From NCBI GenBank assembly GCA_964549505.1, contig CAZJVD010000008.1:62001-126000 (forward strand): a stretch of 64,000 nt of DNA. The letters run 5' to 3'. Every line of letters starts with the position of its first letter. Positions within the stretch are counted from its first letter, which is position 1. Below the pieces are notes generated by a model that saw nothing but the letters and a program-made list of their open reading frames with translations, had not been told where the DNA came from and did no database searches. Below are positions 53,282-61,225 of this stretch, one piece after another. Both the position numbers and the translations under genes were made by a program. This DNA comes from CAZJVD01 sp964549505. GTDB taxonomy: Bacteria; Bdellovibrionota; UBA1018; CAZJVD01.

Positions 53282-53899
53282 ATGCCACCCAAACGTCAAA
53301 AACCGCAAAGGCCCCTGTCATCTAATGCCGAGAACGCCATTCGCAAGGCGCTCGACCGACAGGGCCCGATGAGTTACTCGGAGCTTTTAAAGTGCGGCGC
53401 AAGCGGCGAAAAATTGAAGCGCATGAGTATAGCAGGACTAATTGTCTCGCTCGGAAACGGCATCTACGCACCACCACGTCTTGATCCATTTGTGGCGGCG
53501 GTACTAGCAACCGCCAAATACTATCCGAAAGCTGTCATCTCGGGACTCACGGCCCTACAGATCCATGACCTCAGTCAAGAGTATGTGACCAAGATCGACG
53601 TCGACATCCCAAGAGAAACGAGCATACGTAACCGCATGCTGGATGTTCACCGGATCCCCCAAAGAAGGCTGCTTGGCATCATCACCATGCCCTATCACGG
53701 CAAGAAAATCCGTATCTATGACCGTGAGCGCGCGCTGTGTGACGCTTATCGCATGTCACCCGCAACCTCTCTGTTCTTTAAGGCGCTCAAACGATATGTT
53801 GCCGGCGGTAAAATTCGATCTGACATGATTGCACGATACGACAAGGTATTAGGAACTGCCGTTCTCATGCACCTGCAACAAGAGTTAGCCCATGGGTAA
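53282..53899 (+). CDS. abiEi: AbiEi-like type IV antitoxin
   Basis: 205 residues from ATG at 53282; an ATG at 53264 lies inside the operator palindrome and is less likely. N-terminal winged-helix-like part (about 15-60, ALDRQGPMSYSELLKCGASGEKLKRM... I-V-S-L-G-N-G-I-Y-A-P-P) and a C-terminal domain with H-x-I-P and Y-D-R-E-R-A-L-C-D, both typical of AbiEi. In phage-defence AbiE systems it counters the AbiEii nucleotidyltransferase without direct binding. It overlaps the toxin gene by 8 bp. Confidence 0.85.
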   Translation: MPPKRQKPQRPLSSNAENAIRKALDRQGPMSYSELLKCGASGEKLKRMSIAGLIVSLGNGIYAPPRLDPFVAAVLATAKYYPKAVISGLTALQIHDLSQEYVTKIDVDIPRETSIRNRMLDVHRIPQRRLLGIITMPYHGKKIRIYDRERALCDAYRMSPATSLFFKALKRYVAGGKIRSDMIARYDKVLGTAVLMHLQQELAHG

Positions 53900-54659
53900 A
53901 CCAAGAACCATTCTCGCGCAGGCACGCGGCTGGGCTACACAACGAAAGCTTTTTGGTCCGCAAGCTTTTCTTCGATACGTCATCCTGAGTTTTCTTGAGA
54001 ACCTCAACCAAACAAGTAAGGACTTTGTCTTTAAGGGAGGAAATCTTCTCTGGGTGTATATTGCGACCCCTCGATCCACAATTGACCTGGACCTTGCCAC
54101 TCGAACTGAAACGTCGCATTCGCGAGTACGCGCCGCGCTCGAAAAAGCCTGCGATAGAGCAACCGGTATTACGTATTCTATACGAGCGTTTAAGCCCATT
54201 GTGCAGGAGGGTAAAGCAGCTGCCGCCGTTACGATCGGCTACACAACCGATCAGGGCGCTAGCAATCAGTTCGAAATCGATATTGTGTATTCGCTCGATA
54301 GCGACAGCCACGAAATTGAGTCGCCGATACACACAGAGATCATGATCAGGTCGGCAACCATTGAGAATATTATCTGCGATAAGTTAGCTGCCTGCCATCG
54401 TTTCGGAGCCGGCAATACACGAATGAAGGACTACGACGACCTGTGGAGACTCAGTCAGAGTGATGCGCCACTCAACAGCAAACAGTTCTCCGTACTTCTG
54501 AAAAAGCGGCAACTGAACGCTATGCTGGACCGCAAGTGGATCAATCCTGATCTCGAGCGGGCTTGGGATGAGCATCGGAAACGGTATCCAGACTTACCCA
54601 AGGACTTGAGTAAGCTCTTTAGCGAAACAAATAGTTGGCTCGCGGGACTTGTAACATGA
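53892..54659 (+). CDS. abiEii: AbiEii-like nucleotidyltransferase toxin
   Basis: 255 residues. Nucleotidyltransferase core F-V-F-K-G-G-N-L-L-W-V-Y (about 48-60) followed by R-S-T-I-D-L-D-L (metal-binding Asp pair) and a second motif I-E-N-I-I-C-D-K-L-A-A with K-D-Y-D-D-L (DUF1814 signature). AbiEii toxins attach nucleotides to cellular targets such as tRNA and cause growth arrest in phage infection. Its start overlaps the antitoxin by 8 bp and its stop overlaps the next gene by ATGA, so all three share one transcript. Confidence 0.87.
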   Translation: MGKPRTILAQARGWATQRKLFGPQAFLRYVILSFLENLNQTSKDFVFKGGNLLWVYIATPRSTIDLDLATRTETSHSRVRAALEKACDRATGITYSIRAFKPIVQEGKAAAAVTIGYTTDQGASNQFEIDIVYSLDSDSHEIESPIHTEIMIRSATIENIICDKLAACHRFGAGNTRMKDYDDLWRLSQSDAPLNSKQFSVLLKKRQLNAMLDRKWINPDLERAWDEHRKRYPDLPKDLSKLFSETNSWLAGLVT

Positions 54660-56515
54660 TCAGAACTGGGCTCGCTTTTTGCTTGGCGAGATTCATAGTG
54701 CCAAGGCATTTACGCTTCACGATAGGTGCGTCTTTACTCGCAATAGCCTCGATCTGCGCTTCTGCGTGCTCGTCATTCCCTGTTGCTGATGATTTGCAGA
54801 AAACTGTAACCGGCGCGGCAAAGCGAAAGTTGTTTGAGAAAAAGGAACAGGATGCGATCGAGAATTGGCGAATACTTGATGACGTTGATCTCACTCGCTA
54901 TGTAACCGAAGTTGGAGAACGGGTTCGAAAGTCAAGCGATGTGCCGCCGGTCAGCTACTTCATTATCGATACGCCGGTCGTTCAGGCCGTATCGTCTTAT
55001 ACCGACGCAGCGATTTACATCACACGCGGAATGATAACCGCCATGAACAGTGAGGCGGAACTGGCTTGTCTGATTGGACACGAACTCCATCACCAAGAGC
55101 AGTTTCTTAAAGGCCCAGAGAAAACCACAGATCCGTCGAATTCAGTTCGACGAGAAGTGCTAGAACAAATTGCGCCTGATTCTCTTCGTGGCTTCGGAAT
55201 TCAAGATGACTTAGATGATATTTCTTATGCTAATTTTTCGAAGGCACGCGAAACATCTGCTGACGAAGCCGGAATACGACTCTGTCACCACGCTGGATAC
55301 GATCCCAAGGCGCTTTCCTCTCTTTTGAAGCGCTTGTCAGTCGAAGTGCGAAACGGAGTCCTAGAAAGAATCAAGAAGCTCAAGGGTTCCCACGAAGGAC
55401 TAGCTGAACGAGCCCATCATCTTGAAGAAATTATTACCAATGAGAAGCTAGCTGTACGTCCGGGCACACTCACAGCTGGTCATTTCAATCGCGCTCTCGC
55501 GAAAGCTCGCGGCCGTAATGACAAGTTATCCCGTGAACAAGAGAGGACACTTGAAGATCTTAGTCGTTTCGAAAAAATGGTTGAGAACTCCGATACCGAA
55601 AAGTCCGAACCTTGGAATACCAAGAAGATAGTTGAGATTGTCGATGCCGTTTCTAACATTATCCGGAAAGAGCGAATCACTGCTCAAGAATTTCTCATAA
55701 TCACTCCGAGCGGCGGCGGTCGCACGTCCGATTCCTTCATGGAAGAACGCGTGGTGAACCTAAGAAGTAAATTAGGTGATTACCGATCGATTGTGGTGGC
55801 AAGGGCTCAGGGGATTCTACTTGGGCTTTCTCGAATCGCTTTAGGTTTTACTCCCTACGTTGGTTCTGCGATCGACTTGTACGAAGTTGTCCGGGGTAAG
55901 GATTTCTTCTCCGAAGAAGCGCTCTCAGCCAGCGATCGAGCTCTCACTGCACTTGGGTTCGTCATTGGACAGGGAGGCAACTTAAGGAGACTTGAACAGG
56001 CTATTCTTCCCAGCATCAGAAATGCTTCGGAGGTAAGACAAATAGTCCGGGCTGCTGAGACCGAAGCAAAGATACTGGGCGCCGAAAACGTCGTGCGACA
56101 TGGCCCAATGAATCCTGGAAGATTGCATGAAATTCCTTCACCAGCAGGAACCGTGGCTGACACTTTCAGATCAGGTACGTATAGGCAGCTCGAAACAGTC
56201 AACTCAATAAAACTATACAGAGGCTATTCCGACGATTCAAAACAGCTCGCACACTACTGGTCGCTGGAACCACCCAAGAGTCGATTGCAGACAACAGTGG
56301 ATTCGGCCATCGATCCGTCATGGAGTGGCAAACCAACGAAATGGATTGAAATAACGGTTCCAGCAAATGAGACCGTTTATCTCGGGGCTTCCGCTCCAAT
56401 TCGACCCGGAGTCGGAGGCGGAAAGACCGCAGATCTCGTAGGAGGGGGTTCTCAAGTCTATGTCGAAAAGGCTGTACCGCCTTCTTGGATCACCGGCAAA
56501 GGAGACTTGCGATAA
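54656..56515 (+). CDS. M48 metallopeptidase lipoprotein with toxin-like C-terminal domain
   Basis: 619 residues from ATG at 54656 (ATGA overlap with abiEii). Export signal with Cys38 in ASAC, an imperfect lipobox. M48 domain about 90-260: HExxH is GHELHH at about 141-146 and the third ligand is Glu in A-R-E-T-S-A-D-E-A-G, as in LoiP/BepA-type lipoprotein peptidases. A helical middle (about 290-500) follows. The last ~100 residues (from IKLYRGYS, about 518) have Y-W-S, P-P, W-I-E-I-T-V-P and D-L-V-G-G-G-S-Q-V-Y-V, in the style of polymorphic toxin tips (ART/TNT-like). The next small gene looks like immunity. The peptidase-toxin fusion is unusual. Confidence 0.75.
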   Translation: MIRTGLAFCLARFIVPRHLRFTIGASLLAIASICASACSSFPVADDLQKTVTGAAKRKLFEKKEQDAIENWRILDDVDLTRYVTEVGERVRKSSDVPPVSYFIIDTPVVQAVSSYTDAAIYITRGMITAMNSEAELACLIGHELHHQEQFLKGPEKTTDPSNSVRREVLEQIAPDSLRGFGIQDDLDDISYANFSKARETSADEAGIRLCHHAGYDPKALSSLLKRLSVEVRNGVLERIKKLKGSHEGLAERAHHLEEIITNEKLAVRPGTLTAGHFNRALAKARGRNDKLSREQERTLEDLSRFEKMVENSDTEKSEPWNTKKIVEIVDAVSNIIRKERITAQEFLIITPSGGGRTSDSFMEERVVNLRSKLGDYRSIVVARAQGILLGLSRIALGFTPYVGSAIDLYEVVRGKDFFSEEALSASDRALTALGFVIGQGGNLRRLEQAILPSIRNASEVRQIVRAAETEAKILGAENVVRHGPMNPGRLHEIPSPAGTVADTFRSGTYRQLETVNSIKLYRGYSDDSKQLAHYWSLEPPKSRLQTTVDSAIDPSWSGKPTKWIEITVPANETVYLGASAPIRPGVGGGKTADLVGGGSQVYVEKAVPPSWITGKGDLR

Positions 56516-56516
56516 C

Positions 56517-56801
56517 GTGAATACACCTACCAAAACAGCAGAGGAGATTCTTAGCGATCACATCAAGATCGAATGGCATCTCACGCTCGTAGAGATTGCA
56601 AAGGATCTCTGCTCCTTGATCAAGTCAGGTCTGCTCAATCAGACAGCTGGCAGCATTCCGGTTTGTGAGGTGGTCCATCTTTCTCAACAGTCGTTTAGTG
56701 CTCTTCTGCTAGAGTTTACGACTGTACCTGGGGGTACAAGGTATCGACTTACCTACAAGAATGAAGAACGTGGCTTTGGCGGCGTATTTGAACGCATTTA
56801 A
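56517..56801 (+). CDS. Small protein, putative immunity to the M48-fused toxin domain
   Basis: 94 residues from GTG at 56517, two bases after the M48 gene's stop, with GGAGA upstream. No signal peptide: cytoplasmic, acidic, mixed helix/strand with two Cys. Not recognised. Small size, position directly after a gene ending in a toxin-like domain, and tight spacing are the pattern of an immunity gene; this is inference. It ends 30 bp before the next secreted protein gene. Confidence 0.55.
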   Translation: MNTPTKTAEEILSDHIKIEWHLTLVEIAKDLCSLIKSGLLNQTAGSIPVCEVVHLSQQSFSALLLEFTTVPGGTRYRLTYKNEERGFGGVFERI

Positions 56802-56831
56802 GGCCAACTACAATAATGTCGAACAGCTGGC

Positions 56832-57809
56832 GTGAGATATTCAATTGCCTTCTGGTGCCTTGCGGCAATAGCGGCGGCAAACGCAAATTCCGCGGAAAGC
56901 CCCTCGGCATATTGCGAACGACAACTTATAGAGTTCCTTTCGGACAAACAGCACGGGGATACGGGCGGACAATATGATCGTCTTTCCGTTAACGACAAAG
57001 CAGCATTTAGAAAAGAATTTCAGAAAAAGTGTTTGCAGACAATTAGCACATCTGCGGAGGCGATCGATTCGACCGATAGTCTAAGGGACTTGATTTTGTC
57101 GTCAAAGATCTCATGTGCTGATCTTGCCCCGACAGTTACAGTTCGCCAGAAAGCAGTTGCTTCCAGAGAGAATTCTCTCTCAACCGAAGAGGAAGCATTC
57201 ATGAAGCGTTTCGTGGGTAAACAGTACGCCTTGGTCGCAGCCGAAGAACTATGTAAGCTTGAGCGTTTTAGAGCAAGATTTACGTCGAGTACAGCTGAAC
57301 TCTACAGCCTAGAACCGGTTATAGGCGATCCAATGCCGACATTCATGAAGTACGTACGCGACAATCCCCCAAAAAGTACGACGGCGGCCGTCCTACTCTC
57401 ATCTCTGTTAGGGGTTCTACAGTTCAAAGAGAAAAAGCTAAAATCTAATACTGCGATCGAGAACGGACTTCTTATCCTCGAGCGCACGCTTGTCATCCTA
57501 GAAACTTACGACGAATCTAAAGCTTCCTATTGGTCATGGAAACTCAGCACTGAGCAAGACCGAAAAGATTTCGACAAGATGATTCAGGCCAATAAGGACG
57601 GTTATCTCATGTTTGGCTTCGAAACAGTTCAGCAACTCGAAAAGGGAACTGAGAGTGTCGCTAAAAAAATCTCTGATATGAGAACTGCACGATCGCCTGC
57701 GTCCGAAGCTCAGGCAATGGAACGAAGACTGACAATGATTAAGCAACGCGTTAATGCAGTTAAAGAAAAGTTCAGATCATTTCCTTCGGTGCACGAGACC
57801 GCTTATTAG
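56832..57809 (+). CDS. Secreted hypothetical protein
   Basis: 325 residues from GTG at 56832. Signal peptide about 1-20 (IAFWCLAAIAAANANSAES). Mostly helical after that, rich in Lys, Glu, Thr and Ser, with four to five Cys. Not recognised. Probably in the same unit as the toxin/immunity pair (30 bp gap). It is the last gene before the tRNA-Leu hairpin unit. Confidence 0.55.
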   Translation: MRYSIAFWCLAAIAAANANSAESPSAYCERQLIEFLSDKQHGDTGGQYDRLSVNDKAAFRKEFQKKCLQTISTSAEAIDSTDSLRDLILSSKISCADLAPTVTVRQKAVASRENSLSTEEEAFMKRFVGKQYALVAAEELCKLERFRARFTSSTAELYSLEPVIGDPMPTFMKYVRDNPPKSTTAAVLLSSLLGVLQFKEKKLKSNTAIENGLLILERTLVILETYDESKASYWSWKLSTEQDRKDFDKMIQANKDGYLMFGFETVQQLEKGTESVAKKISDMRTARSPASEAQAMERRLTMIKQRVNAVKEKFRSFPSVHETAY

Positions 57810-58012
57810 TGTAGCCGTCCCCGCTGGGTCTGCCGGCACATTCCATTGTCCGTAGCCAAACCATAGCCACGATGTAGCCAACTCACGTAACTTCGGGAAA
57901 CACCGAGTAACGTGATTGGCGATGAACTCGCTTTAAAGCTCTCGGGAACTCCGGTTTGTTATCGTAGAACCGTAGAACCAAACTTACTGTCGTTGAAAAC
58001 GCACCGCGATCA

Positions 58013-58035
58013 AAACGACACTTTTAGTGTCGTTT
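58013..58035. terminator. Perfect 9-bp hairpin before tRNA-Leu tail copy
   Basis: AAACGACAC-TTTTA-GTGTCGTTT. The arms are A-rich then T-rich, so either strand could use it as a terminator, though the plus-strand T run is short. It lies about 200 bp beyond the last accessory gene and 15 bp before the tRNA-Leu tail copy. Confidence 0.4.
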
Positions 58036-58069
58036 CGCCGCGGATGTGCGTGGTGCCGAGGACCGGAAT

Positions 58070-58214
58070 GGGCTCCGCGCTTTCCTGCGCTCCGCCTCTC
58101 GCACAGAACGTCGCGCCTCCAGGCGCTCCTCTTTATATTTTCGCCTTCGGCGAACTCTCGTGAACCGGGCGGCGTGACAACCACGCCGCTACCACTCGAC
58201 CCCTGACCCCGCGA
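58070..58214 (-). other. Structured spacer between hairpin element and tRNA-Leu tail copy
   Basis: In tRNA orientation it holds a GGCGTG-GTTGT-CACGCC hairpin (58187-58171), then GGTTCACGAGAG, and just before the tail copy GAGCGC-AGGAA-AGCGCG-GAGCC. The same elements in the same order occur at 13606-13666 beside tRNA-Gly, with different bases in the stems. A GCGCCT/AGGCGC stem lies between. No gene or known RNA recognised. Confidence 0.5.
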
Positions 58215-58431
58215 GCACCACACTTGTCCTCTCACACACGCCAACACGACTTCTGGTTTAAACCACTCCCTCTTTCTTAAGCACTCTCAAGGCGTTCCCA
58301 CGCGAAGGCAGGATGCCGAGAGCGTGGGCAGGGTACAACCATGGATGGTGGCGCATTGAGAGTGCTTAAGAAAGAGGGAGTGGTTTAATGCAAAAATATT
58401 CTTGGCGTGTGTGAGAGGACAAGTGTGGTGC
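58215..58431 (-). repeat. Giant two-tier hairpin element, copy 3 (at tRNA-Leu)
   Basis: Outer stem 58215-58244 with 58402-58431 (30 of 30); internal loops of 13 nt each; inner stem 58258-58290 with 58356-58388 (33 of 33); 65-nt apex, in which a mismatch and three more pairs leave about 57 nt. The core in tRNA orientation has ACCATCCATGGT (5-bp hairpin, CC loop) and CCCACGC...GCGTGGG enclosing GGCA/TGCC. About 46 of 56 core positions match copy 2, while the long stems share no sequence with it. It overlaps the last six bases of the tRNA gene. Confidence 0.9.
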
Positions 58432-58515
58432 CGAGGACCGGAATCGAACCGGTACGGACCTTTTGGGCCCCCAGGATTTTAAGTCCTGTGCGTCTACCTA
58501 TTTCGCCACCCCGGC
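58426..58515 (-). tRNA. tRNA-Leu (UAA)
   Basis: 90 nt with encoded CCA. Acceptor GCCGGGG pairs with CCTCGGC (one G-T); anticodon arm CAGGA-CTTAAAA-TCCTG, anticodon TAA; a long variable arm as in class II tRNAs; T arm with GGTTCGATTCC. The first 18 nt overlap the last five codons and stop of metF on the same strand. Confidence 0.96.
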
Positions 58516-59487
58516 GTTGAATTGGCGTTTGAGTTCAGAGATAGCGTAGGCCGAACCACGAGCATCGCCAATAACAAAAAGATGAATTCCGGGCGCACCC
58601 TCCGCACGGAGTTCGCTCACGAGACGCAAGAACGGAATAAGCGCCTGTGCGAGCGAATCGACATCGTCGCCCGCGCGCGAATACTCATCAGGGAGATCGC
58701 GAATATACCAATCGGGCACACTAACCTTGAACTGATCGCGCATCCGTTCGGCCATCTTTTTTGACCGCAAAACGCGCACTCCCGGAAGAACGGGAACCTC
58801 GATACCTGCACGAAGACTGTCTTGGAGAAACCGCGCGTAGACATCGGGATCGAAAAGCATCTGCGTGATACCGTACGATGCGCCGGCACGGATTTTCTGC
58901 TCAAAAAACTGAATACGCTCCTTTGGATCCGGATGTTCAGGGTAACAAGCTGATCCAATACAAAAATCGGTCTGCATCTGTCGACCGACAGCCTCGGCCA
59001 CGTCACTCGACTTTGGAAGCCGCGGGCGATTCAAGAACACACCCTCGTTCAAGCGCCGAATCTGCTCAATCAGATGATGCGCGTAGGGATAGGAACCTTC
59101 TTTAGGCTTCCAATCGGGTTGACCGACGGGTGGATCTCCACGAAGCGCTAAGATATTTCGGATTCCGAAATAAAAATGATCCATCAGGCTGTTTTCAACT
59201 TCTTCTGGCGTGAGATCGCGACACGTAAAGTGAGCAATAGCAGGGCGCTTGAAACGCTCCTTGATGGCTTGTGCGATCGGAAGACTGCCGCCACGGAGAC
59301 TGCCACCCGCCCCCTTCGTTACGGAGAGAAACTCGGCGCCACTTTCAAAGAGTGTTTCAATTTGACTGAGCACATCGCCCTGTTCGGCACCGTTTCTGGG
59401 CGGAATGATCTCAGCAGAGAACGAGAATGCACTCGCCTCCAAAAGCTCTGTCAAAGGCCGATCTTGTTCAAAAATGGAACGGAGCAC
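58498..59487 (-). CDS. metF: 5,10-methylenetetrahydrofolate reductase
   Basis: 329 residues. Conserved MetF features: F-S-A-E-I-I-P-P-R early, F-L-S-V-T-K-G-A-G-G, A-H-F-T-C-R-D, N-I-L-A-L-R-G-D-P-P and C-I-G-S-A-C-Y-P-E-H-P. FAD-dependent reduction of methylene-THF to 5-methyl-THF, the methyl donor for MetH at 21-24.6 kb. Slightly longer at the C-terminus than E. coli MetF (296 residues); the last residues (AGVAK) are encoded by bases shared with tRNA-Leu. Divergent from purK. Confidence 0.95.
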   Translation of the reverse strand: MLRSIFEQDRPLTELLEASAFSFSAEIIPPRNGAEQGDVLSQIETLFESGAEFLSVTKGAGGSLRGGSLPIAQAIKERFKRPAIAHFTCRDLTPEEVENSLMDHFYFGIRNILALRGDPPVGQPDWKPKEGSYPYAHHLIEQIRRLNEGVFLNRPRLPKSSDVAEAVGRQMQTDFCIGSACYPEHPDPKERIQFFEQKIRAGASYGITQMLFDPDVYARFLQDSLRAGIEVPVLPGVRVLRSKKMAERMRDQFKVSVPDWYIRDLPDEYSRAGDDVDSLAQALIPFLRLVSELRAEGAPGIHLFVIGDARGSAYAISELKRQFNAGVAK

Positions 59488-59607
59488 CTTGGCGCCGAAA
59501 CTAGCAATTTTATACGCAAGAGAAAAGCAGGTTCTTCCGAGCCCCCTACGGCACCGGAAACATCTGAGTTTTTGACTTTTGAGTCCTTCGTCGGGCAGTT
59601 TAGAGCG

Positions 59608-60846
59608 GTGAAGCTTGGAATACTGGGCAGCGGTCAGCTGTCCTGGATGCTCTTACAGTCTGCTAAGAAGCTTGGCCTATCGGTCGATCTCTACGCTTCG
59701 CACGCGGAGGACCAGGCCACGCAAGAATCCGCCCGCGTAACCGTTGGCTCCCAAGAGAACCACGAAGCTTTGCGCACGTTTCTCAGCCGCTGTGAAACGG
59801 TTCTCTTTGAAAACGAGTTCTGGAACACCGACGACCTCAGAAGCCTAGCCGACTCGTCGGTCGAATTTTTTCCTGCGCTTTCGGCGATTGAACTTGCTCA
59901 GAATAAACTCAGCCAAAAGCATCTTTTTCAAACCCTCGGAATCCCAACCCCTGCGTTTCGTATCTACGACAGCTCGGGAGTCGGAGCATTCGTTCGGTCG
60001 GTGTTTCAAGAGTGGAAAACGGGCGCTGTCCTGAAATGGGGACGCATGGGTTACGACGGCAAGGGCGTTTTCGTTCTGGATGATTTGCGGAACACGAAAG
60101 CTGCCGAGACATTCTGCGAACGGGCCGTCCAGAAAGGCGTACCGCTCTACGCGGAGGAGAAGGTTCACTTTCGTCGCGAACTGGCGCTCATCACAACCCG
60201 CGGCCGAAACCGTGACGGACACCGTGACAGACACAATGAGCAGGTGTTTTTCCCCCTCGTCGAAACACGCCAAAAACACGGTGTCTGCGAGCTTGTGTCC
60301 AGTCTCGGCCACGAAGCGGCTTCTTTGCAAACGACCGCAGAGTCCTGGGGACGATCGATTGCTGACCAGGCCGGTCTTCTCGGAACATTTGCACTTGAGA
60401 TTTTTGAAACGGAAACAGGTGGACTCTTAGCGAACGAACTGGCTCCGCGGGTTCATAACTCAGGACACTTTTCTATCGACGGTGCGAGCGTCAGTCAGTT
60501 CGAGCTACACATGCGAGCGGCTGCTGGACTCGCGCTCGAAACGCCGATCTGTCGTCCGTGGTTTGCGATGTGGAATCTCTTGGGTCCGTCCGGCATCGAG
60601 AGTCGCGTCCGCAAAGGCGGCTGGAACGAGCTTGCCGACCGGCTTAATACGGAGTTTGCATCTTTAGAGAAGCGTGGAATCCGCGCCCGCTCTTTTCTTT
60701 ACGGAAAATCTGAAGTTCGCCCATGGCGAAAGCTCGGTCATATTGGTTTCTGGGCCGACAAACCACCGACCATCTTTGACGTTGAGGCATTGCGAGAGAT
60801 CTGGACCGACTGGTGTCAGTCCCTCGTACCGATTCGTCGACGATAA
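59608..60846 (+). CDS. purK: N5-carboxyaminoimidazole ribonucleotide synthase
   Basis: 412 residues from GTG at 59608, placed just before the family opening KLGILGSGQLSWMLLQSAKKLGL. The frame is open far upstream across metF, but that part is antisense and not PurK-like. ATP-grasp features: KWGRMGYDGKGVFV, YAEEKVHFRRELALI and N-E-L-A-P-R-V-H-N-S-G-H-F, then a C-terminal L-L-G-P domain. Uses ATP and bicarbonate to carboxylate AIR in purine synthesis. An insert rich in Arg/Asp/His (about 200-220) is unusual. No purE is adjacent. Its 3' end overlaps the convergent YkgJ-like gene by 31 bp. Confidence 0.92.
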   Translation: MKLGILGSGQLSWMLLQSAKKLGLSVDLYASHAEDQATQESARVTVGSQENHEALRTFLSRCETVLFENEFWNTDDLRSLADSSVEFFPALSAIELAQNKLSQKHLFQTLGIPTPAFRIYDSSGVGAFVRSVFQEWKTGAVLKWGRMGYDGKGVFVLDDLRNTKAAETFCERAVQKGVPLYAEEKVHFRRELALITTRGRNRDGHRDRHNEQVFFPLVETRQKHGVCELVSSLGHEAASLQTTAESWGRSIADQAGLLGTFALEIFETETGGLLANELAPRVHNSGHFSIDGASVSQFELHMRAAAGLALETPICRPWFAMWNLLGPSGIESRVRKGGWNELADRLNTEFASLEKRGIRARSFLYGKSEVRPWRKLGHIGFWADKPPTIFDVEALREIWTDWCQSLVPIRRR

Positions 60847-61205
60847 GGACAAAATCCTAATCGTGGGCCAACCGAAACTGGAAAGCGCCGACAGACCTCG
60901 GGACGCGCCGTATACACCGTACACTGGCGCGTTTTCGGATCGAGCAGGATGCAATCTCCCTGTGCTGACCGTGAAACCGTGAAAATACCAGTCTTCGCAT
61001 GATAACGCTCAATCTTTCCGGCACTCTTGAGACGCTTGATACACGCCGCTAATGACGTCTCGGCCTCTTCGAGCGTCAGCCAACCCAGGCGCTCAAGATC
61101 CAAAACGCTCGCTTCGAGTGGAAGGCTACAACATCCGGCCTGACAGGTTTTACAGAGCGACTTTTTATAGGGTCCCCATGTCGAGGGACGTCCAGGATCC
61201 GACAC
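60816..61205 (-). CDS. YkgJ/UPF0153-family cysteine-cluster protein
   Basis: 129 residues from GTG at 61205 (TTGAGG upstream); a longer start at 61259 would overlap the desaturase end. Family pattern C-K-T-C-x-x-G-C-C near the start and C-T-V-Y-x-x-R-P-x-V-C-R-R-F-P later, with a final C-P-Y. These Cys likely bind an Fe-S cluster or zinc. Function of the family is unsettled. Convergent overlap with purK; about 20 bp from the desaturase stop on the same strand. Confidence 0.8.
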   Translation of the reverse strand: MSDPGRPSTWGPYKKSLCKTCQAGCCSLPLEASVLDLERLGWLTLEEAETSLAACIKRLKSAGKIERYHAKTGIFTVSRSAQGDCILLDPKTRQCTVYTARPEVCRRFPVSVGPRLGFCPYRRRIGTRD

Positions 61206-61225
61206 GATCCTCAATCCACGACCGG

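Larger units (their letters stand above)
57810..58425. other. Non-coding region between accessory block and tRNA-Leu
   Basis: 616 bp without a credible gene. From left: GTAGCC/ATAGCC occurs four times in 57811-57885; a 9-bp AAACGACAC/GTGTCGTTT hairpin (58013-58035); the copied tRNA-Leu tail (58051-58069); a structured spacer; and the giant hairpin (58215-58431), which runs into the tRNA. Confidence 0.6.
58051..58444 (-). repeat. Duplicated tRNA-Leu 3' tail (att-like direct repeat pair)
   Basis: The last 19 nt of tRNA-Leu (58426-58444) recur exactly at 58051-58069, plus one further matching base beyond the CCA end. As at tRNA-Gly, the copied segment covers the 3' T arm, acceptor strand and CCA. 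The enclosed unit is 375 bp, holds the giant hairpin next to the tRNA and the structured spacer next to the copy, in the same order as at tRNA-Gly when read in tRNA orientation. Confidence 0.75.

Noticed and set aside
59176..59607. N-terminal extension of PurK
   Set aside because: The frame is open upstream but lies opposite metF and precedes the conserved PurK start; no homology-like features.
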